Source of the DNA: Penium margaritaceum
Taxonomy: Eukaryota; Streptophyta; Zygnematophyceae; Desmidiales; Peniaceae
DNA length: 20,192 nt
NCBI GenBank assembly: GCA_023375785.1
Contig: SZWC01018824.1
Location: forward strand, 26,637 to 46,828
Direction of reading: 5' to 3'
Shown in pieces: positions 8,124 to 17,137 of the stretch. The position numbers were made by a program, and so were the translations under genes. Below the pieces are notes generated by a model. The model saw nothing but the letters and a program-made list of their open reading frames with translations. It was not told the DNA's origin and did no database searches. How positions within the stretch are numbered: the stretch's first letter is position 1; the number at the start of each line of letters is the position of its first letter.

Positions 8124-8934
8124 TAACTCAAAACTACTCTAGAGAAGCTTGTTGGGACTGCAGCGTGTTTGGAGTAGGCATGGCCCCAAGCTCGTTTCTT
8201 TGCAGTGCTGCCACCTCTGGCTACTCTGAGACTTGAGAGAGAAAACTGATCGCTGAGGAGTTAGCGCCAAAAAGGCAGACAAAGCTAAGCATGAATGGAT
8301 TAGCAACTGCGAATGAGAGCAACTGAGAGGCCCCTAACAGAAATAGGTCTAGCTCAGCTCCGTAGAGCTTGTCACTCAAGTTACCAACCAATCAAGAAAT
8401 TCTCTAATTTCTTGGAAAGTTGAGTTTTCTCGGTGAGCCCTGTCAACTGACAGCCCCAAACCCGGGCGTCGCCCGTTTTTCCTTAAAACTGGACCATACC
8501 AAAACACCCACACTGCAAATGCATTTGTGCAGTTAGAATCATCTAGAAAAATAGCAGCAAGGAGTTAGAAATACCCACACTGCAAACGCATTTGTGTAGT
8601 TGAAATTGCCCAAAACGCATCAGCGTCTAGGCTAGAATGACCCCGGCGACAACGGTGCCCCAACAACCTGAAACTCGGACAATAAGACGAACATGACGCT
8701 GCAAGTGCAACCATGCAGTCAGATCTGGCACAAGACGTGCACTTGTAGTGTCTACAGATGCAGTGACCACCAGCGGTGTGACTGCTAAGGAGGCACGCTG
8801 ATGGAGCTGAGCACGTCAGGCGTATGAGGGAAGAGGCTCCAGCAAACCCGCGTGCAGACCTCAGCTTGCGTCAGCGTTTCCGGACGACGCTCCAGTAGCA
8901 TCCCATCTCGCCGTCAGTCATTTGCACGCCTATG
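8124..8934 (-). repeat. Diverged copia-2-family LTR inside copia-3
   Basis: This segment is homologous, in the same orientation, to the copia-2 LTRs at 15158-16010 and 18573-19425. Shared blocks include TTTTCTCGGTGAGCCCTG, the CGGGCGTCG-CCGTTTT block, CTAGAAAAATAG, and the end block GTCAGTCAT-TGCACGCC. Similarity starts weakly near 8124 and ends at about 8934, before the last 70 or so bases of the LTR. It contains its own tandem duplication (8506-8534 and 8573-8601). It replaces the PBS and gag start of copia-3. It is best read as a solo or truncated LTR from a minus-strand insertion followed by deletion. Confidence 0.82.
8506..8601. repeat. Local duplication of a 29-bp palindromic unit
   Basis: The unit ACCCACACTGCAAATGCATT (first 20 bases) occurs at 8506-8534 and again, with changes, at 8573-8601. 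Each copy contains a TGCAAA-TGCATTTGTG-type dyad. In the other copia-2 LTRs only one copy is present, near 15570 and near 18985. Confidence 0.65.
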
Positions 8935-9227
8935 CCATTGGGCAACAGCTGCAGCCCTCATACCAGACCAGGCTGCACCATTCCCCCCACCTCCCGCCCA
9001 TCATTACAGCCAACAACAGCAGCCGCAGTAGTAAGTGGCACAGCTAGAGTAGTTGAGGGGAAGAAGGGACAGAACAACCAGCAGGGTGGCAAGGATGGCA
9101 AGGGACATGATACTCCAAAGCCGACCCAGGGACGACAGTGGGAGTGCTACAACTACGAGAGAGCACACCGCTACCTGGAGTGGAAGCTATCCAAGAACTG
9201 GAAAAAGATCACGCAAGGGCTACAATA
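8935..9227 (+). pseudogene. copia-3 gag C-terminal remnant with broken zinc knuckle
   Basis: Reading in one frame gives a Pro/His/Gln-rich stretch (PFPPPPAHHYSQQQQPQ). After a frameshift comes a basic Gly/Lys/Gln-rich tract and WECYNYERAHRYLEW. The latter aligns with a CX2CX4HX4C nucleocapsid knuckle in which the second and third Cys have become Tyr and Trp. It is the tail of gag, and the capsid part is missing, replaced by LTR sequence upstream. The ATG at 8932 belongs to that LTR, not to a gag start. No function remains. Confidence 0.75.
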
Positions 9228-9423
9228 GGTGTTCGAGCAGTGTGAGCCAGCCTCAGCGCATTCCACTACAGCAACCGAAACACCACCTACATCAGTAGCA
9301 GAAGCCACCGCAGACGATGCCGGCGACCTGTCACCTTTGGAGCAGTAGCTCGTAACGCAGGCCCGCGACATTGCCAATCTCTGTTTGCTCTTGTGACTCA
9401 CCACTCAGGGAGGTGCAAGTGCA

Positions 9424-9792
9424 TTGACTAAGCCAATGGGTCCCATTGTTGGGTGTGTCAAGTCTGTGTCATACGGTCGGGATGGGGGCGGTGTAGCACA
9501 GTGCGCTATTGAGTCTGTGGAGTCACTTTTCATACGTGATAATACCGGTCTGTCTACCGATGTGTACAAGGGTTACGACAACTTGTCATGGCTTGAAGAC
9601 TCGCAAGCACGTGTCGCCTTCACAGCTCAGCAATCATCTACTGAGCAACCCTTGTCTGCTGCATCTACTATAGGCACCTGTTCTGTCACCTTGCCAGAGC
9701 GTGTGACGGATGCCATCTGGATCCTAGATTCAGGTGCCACCCATCACATGACATTTCAACGCCGTGATTTCATTGTGCTTGCTCTTCTTTGA
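9424..9792 (+). pseudogene. copia-3 protease region (IWILDSGATHHMT)
   Basis: The frame contains the copia aspartic protease active site ILDSGATHHMT at 9721-9753, with the catalytic Asp codon near 9727. The preceding 100 residues are not conserved and would be the gag-protease junction. A TGA at 9790-9792 ends the frame, and the next domain continues in the same frame directly after it. The stop therefore looks like a point mutation, possibly CGA to TGA. The ATG at 9424 is only the first Met in an internal segment and is not a real start. Confidence 0.88.
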
Positions 9793-10176
9793 TCTGTGCG
9801 GTCTGTGCGGACGGCTGCTGGGCATGAGGTGCTTGTCCATGGTGAGGGTTTGGTGCAATTCCATGGACTGTCAGGGCCGTTTTACATCTCCAATGTGCTG
9901 TATGTGCCTAATCTAGAACTCAGCCTACTGTTTGGACGTGCCTGCACGCGGATGGGTCTGAGTGTTGCATCCACTGGTGAGGATGCAACCGCCTTTGTTT
10001 ACGCCACCGCTGAAGTAGTGCTCCGTGGCAAGGCGGTTGGAGACTTGTACCATGTCTCTAACTGCCCCACGTCCATCCCTATCACTAAATCCCCCGCTAC
10101 ACGAGTGTTTGTGACAGGAACGCTGTCTCTTGAGCACAGAGCCTACTACACAGACGCTTGTGCCATGTCCACCTAG
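9793..10176 (+). pseudogene. copia-3 protease end and pre-integrase segment
   Basis: This continues the protease frame after its TGA. FYISNVLYVPNLELSLL is the conserved block found downstream of the copia protease site, and GDLYHVS is the typical lead-in to the pre-integrase region. The frame ends at a TAG at 10174-10176. The correct reading continues in another frame from about 10158, so a frameshift lies near 10150-10170. Confidence 0.85.
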
Positions 10177-10868
10177 ATACAATCAATCACCTGATTCGCA
10201 CAAAACCCGCACTCGGTATTGACGCGGTGTCCTTTGAGGCACCGCCTAAAACCGATTACCTGCACTGCACTCAAAGTAAGACGCACCGTGCCACGTACCC
10301 TCTGTCTGACTCACGGGCTCTAAAATCACTCGAGCTAGTTTACTCTGATCTCCTAGGACCCCTTCCTGTGGAGTTCCAGGATGACAGCGGACGATACGTC
10401 CTGACGAACACCGACGACTTCACGTGCATGCGTTGGATTTTCATTCTGCGCCTGAAAAGCGATAGTGCACTCGCCGTGCGCATATGGCTCGTTATGGCTG
10501 AGTGCCATTCCGGCCATACCCTCCAAAGCTTCTGCTCTGATCAAAGTGGTGAGTTCATGTGGAACCTGGACCGGTACTTTGCCAAAGTGGGTGTGTTTTA
10601 CAACCTCTCCACCCTCGCCACGCCCCACCAGAATGACGTATCTGAATGCAAGAACCGCACCATGGAGGATACGGTTCGCTCCATGCGGGTGCATAGCGCC
10701 ATGCCGGAAGCATTCGCTTTCGAGGGCATGGCCTACATGACGTGGGTCTGGAATTGGATCCCTCACGTCCCCCTCCCCAACACTCGTACCAACTATGGTA
10801 GGGGCGTCGTGCCGACTTCCGGCTCGCACGTGTCACGGGATCTCTTGCCTGCATCTGGTTTACACTAG
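10158..10868 (+). pseudogene. copia-3 integrase
   Basis: This is the integrase core with all three acidic residues still visible: YSDLLGPLP (first Asp), FCSDQSGEF (second Asp) and HQNDVSECKNRTM (Glu, in place of the usual NGVAERMNRT). The upstream zinc region is weak (CHVHLDTINHL then CTQSKTHR) and has probably lost ligands. A TAG at 10866-10868 and a frameshift near 10850 separate it from the C-terminal block, which reads KFLPRGHCCTFLGM and WCFYDPSRQRI in another frame (about 10885-10985). It is non-functional as part of a polyprotein. Confidence 0.9.
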
Positions 10869-10884
10869 AACAACAGGGGTCTAA

Positions 10885-11835
10885 GTTCTTACCCCGTGGT
10901 CACTGCTGTACGTTTCTGGGCATGGCTTCACGCTCTAAGGCCTGGTGCTTCTACGACCCCAGTCGGCAACGAATTATTGAGTTGTAGAGCGCCTCTCCTT
11001 CCGTGACCTGCCCCTCGGCTGAACCTCGTAGTCACATTCCCCTGGGTATGGTGCAGTCCCTCGCGTGGGGGAGGGTGGGCTGACCAATGCCGCTACCCCG
11101 ATCACCCTCGGCGCTAGTGGTCCATCCCACCCGCCAGCTGTCTTGCCTGCGATATCCATACTAGCTGTGCTACCTACGTTACCTCTCCCGCTTGCGCCTC
11201 CTGTGTCGTCAGCCCCTTCTCCCTTCTCGACGCCTGTGTTGCCTACTAAATCCGTGGTGCTGCTTGCCTCATCCACTCCTACATCACCAGTAGAGGCCCC
11301 TTTGTTGTCCGTGTCATCACCACTTGCGTCGCTACCGCAGCCAGTCGAGTCGCTTGTATCGTCACCCTCCTTCGTCTCCCCAACCAACACACCGGTACCA
11401 CCTGACACGTTGCATGTCTTGTCGGTGTCTGATTTGTGTCCACCTCCTGCTCCAGCTACATCGCCTCCAGAGCCCTACAGACGAGGTGAGGGTGGGTGCC
11501 TTTGCCCACGTCCTACTCGCAACATGCAAAGTGGAGATCCCGTCACAAGGGCCCTAGGCCTCTACGTGCAGGGGCTCAGTGAATTCCACCCTGGCTGTGA
11601 TACAGGCCTCACGCTTCTTGCTTACGAGCGACGACTTGTAGTCGACTCAGCAAAATCCACCATCATTGTTGGCCCTCCGCATGTGGCCTATGCCTTGGCC
11701 ACGCACAATGGAGCCGTCGTGGCTCCAGACCCCAGTGTGGTGGGAGTGATGCCAGACCCCAATACACTACATCAGGCCCTGGCCGGGCCCAGTGCGGCAC
11801 TATGGTGCGAAGCGTGCGTATGGCATCGACCCTAA
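10885..11835 (+). pseudogene. copia-3 integrase C-terminus, Pro/Ser-rich linker and start of reverse transcriptase
   Basis: After the integrase C-terminal block (FLGMASRSKAW, YDPSRQRIIEL, then TAG at about 10984-10986) comes a frame from 11065 rich in Pro, Ser, Val, Leu and Thr, the variable linker of copia polyproteins. Its end shows NTLHQALAGPSAALWCEA, which corresponds to the conserved start of copia reverse transcriptase. Immediately after this Trp-x-Glu-Ala motif the family match breaks off. The region that should follow (fingers, palm and YVDD) is absent and the next homologous sequence is the connection to RNase H. Confidence 0.8.
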
Positions 11836-12580
11836 TCACCCCCAACAGCCAGGATGTTCTGAACGTTGACCATCTAGCAGAGCTGGGAGAGCTTGTCAAC
11901 GTGACCCTGTACTTGCGAGTCATTGGCTTGCTCATGACCCTCGCCACGAGGACACGGCCAGAGATCGCCTTCACTGTCAACCTGCTTGCGCAGTTCTCAC
12001 AGGCACCGCCCAAGCGGGTTCTTGAGGCTGCTGTCCGGTGCGTGCAATATGTTGTGTCCACCGTCCACATTGGCCTTCACTACCAAGGACAGGCATCCAT
12101 GGTTCTCAATGGATACACAAACAGTGACTGGGCCTGGAGCCCGGTCGGCAAGAGTCGCATCAGCTATATCTTCCTCATTGGAGGAACTGCCATCTCTTTG
12201 CGCAATGGCAAGCACTGCTACATTGCTTGAAGTATCACAAAAGCAGAGTATGTAGCTGTGGGTGCTAGAGCAACCAAGAGTGTGTGGTTAGAGCGTGTGT
12301 TGTGTGAGTTATGCTACTCCATGCCCCCAGTTGTGCTTCGATGTGACAATGAGAGCACAAAGACCATCACAGAGAACTCCAGTGTGTTCCATGCACGCAC
12401 GAAGCATATCATCATCGAGTTCCACTACGTCTGAGATCTAGTGGATCGAGGTGAGGTTCAGATCACGTGGGTCGGCACCGACTCAGAGTGGGCTAGTTTT
12501 CTGACAAAGGCCATACGCCTTACAAAGTTTCTTGCGACTATGCATTCTATGGGATTGCACCCTGCCTGTACAGTGGATTG
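11802..12580 (+). pseudogene. copia-3 reverse transcriptase C-terminus and RNase H
   Basis: RVIGLLMTLATRTRPEIAFTV marks the end of the reverse transcriptase, and GYTNSDWAWSPVGKSRISY the start of RNase H. A TGA at about 12228 replaces the residue before the SITKAEYVAV block (catalytic Glu region), which continues in the same frame. RCDNES contains the next catalytic Asp, and KHIIIEFHYV is the usual downstream motif, followed by a TGA at 12432-12434 where the family has Arg before DLV. LTKAIRLTKF and a terminal TGA near 12578 close the frame. The reverse transcriptase core is missing, by an internal deletion ending near 11840. Confidence 0.9.
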
Positions 12581-12684
12581 ACCTCTGCTCTTGAGTTGTG
12601 TCTGTTGTCATTCACCATCGCTGTGCTTGTGTTGTTGCTTGCATCAGTTTTGCTACGTCGGTGGTCATGTTCGTCGTGTGGTCA
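12581..12684 (+). other. copia-3 3' untranslated segment
   Basis: This is a short interval between the end of RNase H and the polypurine tract, T- and G-rich, with no gene. Confidence 0.6.
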
Positions 12685-12693
12685 TGGGGGAGT
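12685..12693 (+). other. copia-3 polypurine tract
   Basis: ATGGGGGAG lies immediately before the TGATACTG start of the 3' LTR. The same TCATGGGGGAG word precedes the 3' LTR of copia-2 on the minus strand, suggesting the two belong to related families. Confidence 0.85.
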
Positions 12694-13163
12694 GATACTG
12701 TACATACAGCTTACTGTGACCTCTCGGCTCACGTCCATTGCCTTGTAGACTCCTGATGAGGCGGGGGGCACGGAAGACTTGGGGAGCAGACGCAAGTCTG
12801 GCAGCTGCCGAGAAACTCCAACCAGCCCCTGGATGCTCTCCTGCCATCACTACACGTGCTGGCTCCCCTCCTGGAGTGCTCAAATCCTGTCTCCAGAAAA
12901 TCTAATGTTATACTTGTTTGTGTGTGAACTGTAGAGGCATGGTGACCTAGTTTAGTTTTGCATGTGAATTGGTGTTGGTTTAAACAGGCACAGTATAGGC
13001 ATAAACTCCGTCTTTCGGTATGTGGGACATGAGAGGTATAAGTTCGTGCAAATTCAAGCAAGTTTCGGCAAGCTCCAACTCGCTGGCCGATGGGTGGACT
13101 CGACTAGCGAGTTCCACCCCGTAGGTTTTCTCTTCTGCGTTTTTTGCTCTTGCTTCCTCCACA
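12694..13163 (+). repeat. copia-3 3' LTR
   Basis: This copy is 470 bp, starts TGATACTGTACATACAGC and ends CTTCCTCCACA. It is homologous throughout to 7657-8123. After the terminal CA the sequence changes to what appears to be chromovirus LTR. Confidence 0.9.
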
Positions 13164-13262
13164 TGTGTCCGTTGTGACTACCATCAGCTGCATTCTGACC
13201 ACATTGTTGTGCTACACACAAACACGTGAGGGAAGAGGGATAGTGTACTACTGTTTGTAACA
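13164..13262 (-). repeat. Chromovirus 3' LTR start (partial)
   Basis: On the minus strand the sequence TGTTACAAACAGTAG begins at 13262, right after a purine-rich tract, as an LTR should. Only about 99 bases remain before the copia-3 LTR. The TGTTAC start is imperfectly mirrored by GTAACTA next to the PBS at 19452, supporting that both are ends of one LTR family. Confidence 0.65.
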
Positions 13263-13275
13263 CTTCCCCCCTTTT
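13263..13275 (-). other. Chromovirus polypurine tract
   Basis: AAAAGGGGGGAAG on the minus strand abuts the TGTTAC start of the LTR and lies just downstream of the chromodomain frame, the standard position in chromoviruses. Confidence 0.78.
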
Positions 13276-13309
13276 AGCCGCGACGTCTCGGCGCGCGAAC
13301 AGATGTGGC

Positions 13310-13803
13310 CCGGTGCCGTCGATAGTAACCATCGAATAGGTGATAGACGTCTCAGAGGTTGTCGTAGGGTTCCTAGATGTTATACACGGCATCGTAACCG
13401 TGCCACTTGACAAGAAATTCTGACGTTTTGCCATGTCGTTGATGGCCAAGGATGTCCTCGATGACATACTCTGTGTCCTTGAACACTTGGACAGGATGAG
13501 GTGGAGGTACATCCTTGCCGACGAAGTTCTCTCCCGGGTCTCGGTAGTGCTTGAGTATGCTGATACGGAACACCAGATGAACTTACATAGTGTCGAGGAG
13601 TTCAGTCACGTGACCACGGGAGTTTGCATGCGTTCTACTTCAAAGGGTCCCAACTAGCGGGGTTTGAGCTTCAAACAGTCGGTTCCACAAAGTTTCATGT
13701 TTGTCAAATTGAGAAGAACTTTGTCGCTGGTGGCAAATACATTGTTGCTGCGATTTCAATCAGCTGTTTGTTTCATCTCCGCTTGCGTCTTTGCAAGTGT
13801 CTA
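13310..13803 (-). pseudogene. Chromovirus integrase C-terminus with chromodomain
   Basis: On the minus strand one frame reads AKTQAEMKQTAD, then after a stop VFATSDKVLLNLTNMKL and LKPR-stop-LGPFEV, the GPY/F module of Ty3/gypsy integrases. It is followed by VHLVFRISILKHYRDP and the chromodomain (TEYVIEDILGHQRHGKTSEF, then LVKWHGYD). The chromodomain is thought to direct integration by binding modified histones. TAG, TGA and TAA stops interrupt at least five positions, including the aromatic-rich end where WEP is expected (a stop before EPYDNL). The frame otherwise aligns continuously with the family. It is a clear but dead remnant. The integrase catalytic core upstream is absent. Confidence 0.88.
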
Positions 13804-13839
13804 TTGTGTTTCTTCCTAGATGGAAGAGAAGTCACGGCG

Positions 13840-14700
13840 TTAGACGTCAACCACGGGAATGTTGCTCTGTCTGTGTAGTCCAGCTGGAGTGGCGCCTGTG
13901 ACTGCTGGTGATGCTGCCGCAACGAGAATGCCCATGGTGACATGATGTGTGAGATTCCAGGGAGCACCGATAGGATTTAGGATAGCAGCCATAGTGGATG
14001 TGCGGATGGAGCGAACGGCGCTTGCCGTCGTGTCAGCTGCAGAGGATGATGCAATTGCCACAGTAGCGGCTACAACAATCACCTGCGTGGCAATGTTTGC
14101 GGTGGCAGCTGCAAGTAGCGTGAAAGATGTTGTGGCACGTGCGTAGGCCTCAGATGCATGCCCCACTACTTTTTGTGTCGGGGCCCTGCACGCTCAGGCC
14201 GTAGCTGAGAATGTTACAGCGACAGTTGCAGCTACGTTGAGAATAGAGCCTTCCTGGCTGATGGAGTCAGTGTGGATTGGTAGGATGGGATCACTCCAGG
14301 CACCTCACGTGCTGTGGAACGCTCGGCCGAGTCCGTCGCAGTGGGGGCTGGAGCTGGAGTTGGAGCTAGATTGGAGGCAAAGGTTGGGCTGGACGGCAAG
14401 TCGTGAGGTTACATGCTTGAGAGGCAAGGCATCGTCGACGATAAATCATCCACGGTGTAGACCTATTGGTCAATCTCATGCTCTCGTTCCTCCGCTGCTC
14501 TGGCGATGTCTTCGCGCCAGTATGGGTTATCCAGCATGCGAACCCAAAGCGGCTTGTCTTTGTCAGCAGGCGGAGGCTCGTCCAACACTTGCGAGTTCTC
14601 CTATTCACGCGAGGTGTAGCGGGCTACTGTGCATGGAGAATCTAATTCTTCGTCGAGAGGACCGTCTAATGGTGGCGAGTCCAGCGTGGCTGGCGTAACC
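13840..14700 (-). pseudogene. Possible chromovirus gag remnant
   Basis: On the minus strand one reading gives a Pro/Asp/Glu-rich stretch from about 14700 (TPATLDSPPLDGPLDEELDS). It continues, across a few stops, with DKDKPLWVRMLDNPYWREDI and AAEEREHEIDQ, and then an Ala/Thr/Ser-rich segment (108 open codons, 14166-13840). The position, between leader and integrase remnant of the chromovirus, and the protein-like composition suggest gag, but I see no capsid or zinc-knuckle motif that proves it. Plus-strand frames here (14237-14698) have less regular composition. Alternative: unrelated host or linker sequence. Confidence 0.4.
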
Positions 14701-15152
14701 GCTGCAGATGCAACCAAGTGGTGCCGCCGTCACTTACTATGGTACTACAGATGACAATTGGGAGCACCGTCTGAGTTCCGCTTGAGAGCTACGACAGGGA
14801 GAGTGACTGTAGTGAAGGAGCGTGCCGTGAAACGATGGAAGAAAGAGCAGCAGAGGGCTGCTGTGTTGAGCAAAGAAAGAGGTGCCCCAGTGACAACGTG
14901 ATGGAGCCACTTTGTGGTCACACAGATGGCGGTGCACCACGGGTTCAGAGACGGCACGGAGTTGGCAAAGCAGCGGCGACAGTGAGAGCGCCAATGGTTC
15001 TGCCAGAGATGTGGCAGTCAAGAGTAACTGCGAGTGGTGGTACTGATGAATCGACAGAGAGTCGGTTCGCGGCAAGAGTATCATTGGCTCGTCGCGGTGG
15101 CAAAGGTACCGTTCGGCAGGCAAGTCACGGGTCCAAGTTAAACGAGAGCTAG
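14701..15152 (-). other. Chromovirus leader or unassigned internal sequence
   Basis: No gene can be supported. The 128-residue minus-strand frame (15123-14737) and the 105-residue plus-strand frame (14835-15152) have no recognisable motif. The placement between the PBS-proximal insertion site and the possible gag suggests 5' untranslated or early gag sequence of the chromovirus. Confidence 0.4.
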
Positions 15153-15157
15153 GGGCG
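15153..15157. repeat. Target-site duplication of copia-2, left copy (GGGCG)
   Basis: GGGCG directly abuts the LTR at left, and the identical 5-mer follows the LTR at right (19426-19430). Five bases is the usual Ty1/copia duplication length. Confidence 0.88.
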
Positions 15158-16010
15158 AGCTAGAAATCCTAGGCAGCAGGTTGGGGCAGCAGTGTTGTTG
15201 ATGCAGCGTGCAGGCTTCCACGCTCGTTGCTTAAGTCTTCTGCCCCCTCAGTCTACTGCTCTAGAGTCTAAGTCTAGAAGCTCTGGGTTTGTTTCTCATA
15301 AACGCGCACGCTAGTGTTGGTACCAGAAAGCAGCTCAAAACTGAAAGTGATTGATTAGGAATGAAGAATGAGCAACAATGGGAGACCCGTATAAGTTCTA
15401 GCTCCCCCTCACTAGTGTAGAACTTGTTACTCAGCTAACCAGCCAATCAGAAAATAGCCCTGGACCTATTTTCTGGTAGGCAAGGTTTTCTCGGTGAGCC
15501 CTGCCATACGCCCGACAACCCAAAACCTGGGCGCCGTCCGTTTTTCCTGAAAACTGGACAATACCATAATACTGACGCTGCAAACGCAGTTGTGCGGTCA
15601 GAATCAGCTAGAAAAATAGTAACAAAGAATTATGGCTGCCCGAACCTAGGCAGTGCCTACGACAGTTAGTGATGCCAAACAGGACCACACAGCATGAGAC
15701 ATGGACCCTAGGCACAGCACGATGCTGCAGACGCAACGCCGCAATCAGAGACAGCGCTGGGTGCATGTAGACAGCATCTGCAGTGGCAGTGACCGCCGGC
15801 AGCCCGACCGCCGAGGAGGCCCGCCGATGGAGCTGAGCGCGTCACCGGAGAGAGGAGGCTCCAGCAAAAAGTGAGTGGGCCTGAGCGTGCGTTTGCTCCA
15901 CCGAGCGACACTCCAGCATTGTCGAGTCTCGCCGTCAGTCATCTGCACGCCGATGTACACAAGCCAGGAGGACACAAGAGAGTACAATAAGAGATGCACG
16001 AAAACCAACA
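15158..16010 (-). repeat. copia-2 3' LTR
   Basis: This copy is 853 bp. On the minus strand it starts TGTTGGTTTTCGTGC and ends CTAGCT, so it has TG...CT rather than TG...CA termini. The same ends occur in the other LTR. Minus-strand frames here (15708-16041) are LTR sequence and recur at 19193-19423. Confidence 0.92.
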
Positions 16011-16021
16011 CTCCCCCATGA
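16011..16021 (-). other. copia-2 polypurine tract
   Basis: TCATGGGGGAG on the minus strand lies immediately before the TGTTGG start of the 3' LTR. It is identical to the copia-3 tract. Confidence 0.85.
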
Positions 16022-16117
16022 CTCACACGCATAGTGCACATGTGGGTGCAGAGACACAGTCAACAACCAGACTCTCCTAGGCCACGCAGAAACGCAGGCA
16101 GGGAGAAAGAGAGCCAC

Positions 16118-16492
16118 TCACGGACGCACGCCAACCAAACTCATAGCCTTCTTGAATGAGTCGCGCTTCAGTGCCTTGGTCAAGAAGTCAGCCAACTGTC
16201 GTGCTGTCCCAACCCACACGATGTTGATGCTGCCGTCATGCAACAATGAACGCACATAGTGGTACTCAACGTTGATGTGTTTTGTGCGTGTGTGATGCAC
16301 GTCGTCATTGTCGGCGATGGCCATGGCACTCTCGTTGTCACAATGCAACGTGATAGATGCGAGAGACTGATGTAACTTGGACAACAAACGATGCAACCAC
16401 ACACTCTCACATGAGCCTGAGCCAAGAGCAACGTACTCGGCCTCAGCAGTGCTATGTGCAATGCACCCCTGCTTGCCACTACGCCAGGACAT
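16118..16492 (-). pseudogene. copia-2 RNase H, C-terminal part
   Basis: The 124-residue open frame starts at an internal Met in AMSWRSGKQ. It shows the copia RNase H landmarks AEAEYVALGSGSCESVWL (catalytic Glu), LHCDNESAMAIA (catalytic Asp), HTRTKHINVEYHYV, and ADFLTKALKRDSF close to the end. The upstream half of the domain continues in the same frame but is interrupted by a TAG in the place of the conserved Tyr of the IGYIFL-like motif, near 16519. The visible ATG is therefore not the natural start. The stop near 16118 is followed by about 100 bases to the polypurine tract. Confidence 0.92.
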
Positions 16493-17031
16493 AGCTGTAC
16501 CGCCGATAAGAAAGATCTAGCCTATGCGACTCTTACCGTCCGGACTGCCAGCCCAGTCACTGTCGGTTTAGCCTATCGCGACAACAGACGGCTGGCCGCG
16601 GAACATGAGACATCGCCGAGGAGTTGAGACGACATAGCGCAATACTCGGATTGCGGCCTCATAGTGGAGGTGTCGCGACTCCTGAGAAAACTAGGCGAGG
16701 AGGTTGACGGCAAACGCTGTGTCTGGGCGCATCATCGTCGCCAGGAACATCAGTGACTTGATGAATCACAGGTACGTGGTCATGTCAACTAGCCCCTCCA
16801 CCACAGCTGAGTTAGAACTCTTCAGCTTCACCTGGCAATCAGGTGATATGGGTGAAGATGCGCTCGGCACGAGTGGCAGGTCATCCGCAAAGCGGGTGGA
16901 CACACTCTACACATAGGCGGCCTGGTGGATGTGCAGGACGCCCTGGGAGCAATCATGCTCGAGCTCCATGCAGAGGAAGACTCTGGCAGATCCGAGATCC
17001 TTCATCTGGTAGGCGGCGTACTGGCTGCAGT
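16493..17031 (-). pseudogene. copia-2 reverse transcriptase C-terminal and RNase H N-terminal remnant
   Basis: On the minus strand, from about 17031, the frame reads YQMKDLGSARVFLCMELEHD and GVLHIHQAAYV followed by TAG. These are the copia block after YVDD. Further down are LMFLATMMRPDTAFAVNLLA with TAG, then RVLRYVVSTPRRCL, a TAA in the place of the usual Tyr, and TDSDWAGSPDGKSRIG with TAG. Some sequence between about 16800 and 16850 is hard to align and probably contains an indel. The YVDD motif and everything before it are absent: the frame runs directly into the Gln-rich triplet-repeat region. It is clearly a copia remnant with at least four stops. Confidence 0.87.
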
Positions 17032-17137
17032 CAGGGAGGCCAATGGTTGCAACCCTGCCAGCTGCTGCGTCAAGGTGACGAGTTGTTGGTGAAGAGGAGC
17101 CAGGGGGTCAGGGTTGCAGCCAACGATGCCAAAGGGT
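17032..17137 (-). pseudogene. Glutamine-rich segment fused to copia-2 reverse transcriptase
   Basis: On the minus strand one frame reads QQQPFGIVGCNPDPLAPLHQ and then QQLVTLTQQLAGLQPLA. The Gln- and Pro-rich content resembles the Gln-rich tail of gag seen in copia-3 (HHYSQQQQPQ), so this may be gag joined to reverse transcriptase by a deletion of protease and integrase. The assignment is an inference from composition and position only. Confidence 0.45.

Larger units (their letters stand above)
7657..13163 (+). mobile_element. copia-3: decayed plus-strand Ty1/copia element
   Basis: Two LTRs (7657-8123 and 12694-13163) in direct orientation flank a plus-strand series of copia domains: gag tail, protease, pre-integrase, integrase, linker, a truncated reverse transcriptase and RNase H. 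A polypurine tract precedes the 3' LTR. The element lacks its PBS and most of gag, has lost the reverse transcriptase core, and has stops or frameshifts in every domain. LTRs differ at about 15% of positions by eye. The 5-base flanks (CTTAC at left, TGTGT at right) do not match, so the target duplication has been lost, mutated, or removed by recombination. Confidence 0.9.
13164..15157 (-). mobile_element. Ty3/gypsy chromovirus remnant, left part
   Basis: Read on the minus strand, this segment holds a possible gag region, an integrase C-terminal GPY/F region with chromodomain, a polypurine tract and the first about 99 bases of a 3' LTR. The other part of the element (PBS and 5' LTR) is at 19426-20192, separated by the copia-2 insertion with its GGGCG duplication. 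Joined internal length is only about 1.9 kb, so protease, reverse transcriptase, RNase H and the integrase core are deleted. The 3' LTR is cut off at 13163 by copia-3. I found no matching remainder of this LTR to the left of copia-3. Confidence 0.75.

Noticed and set aside
8506..8601. Spaced repeats as a CRISPR-like array
   Set aside because: There are only two diverged units, inside a retrotransposon LTR in eukaryotic sequence.
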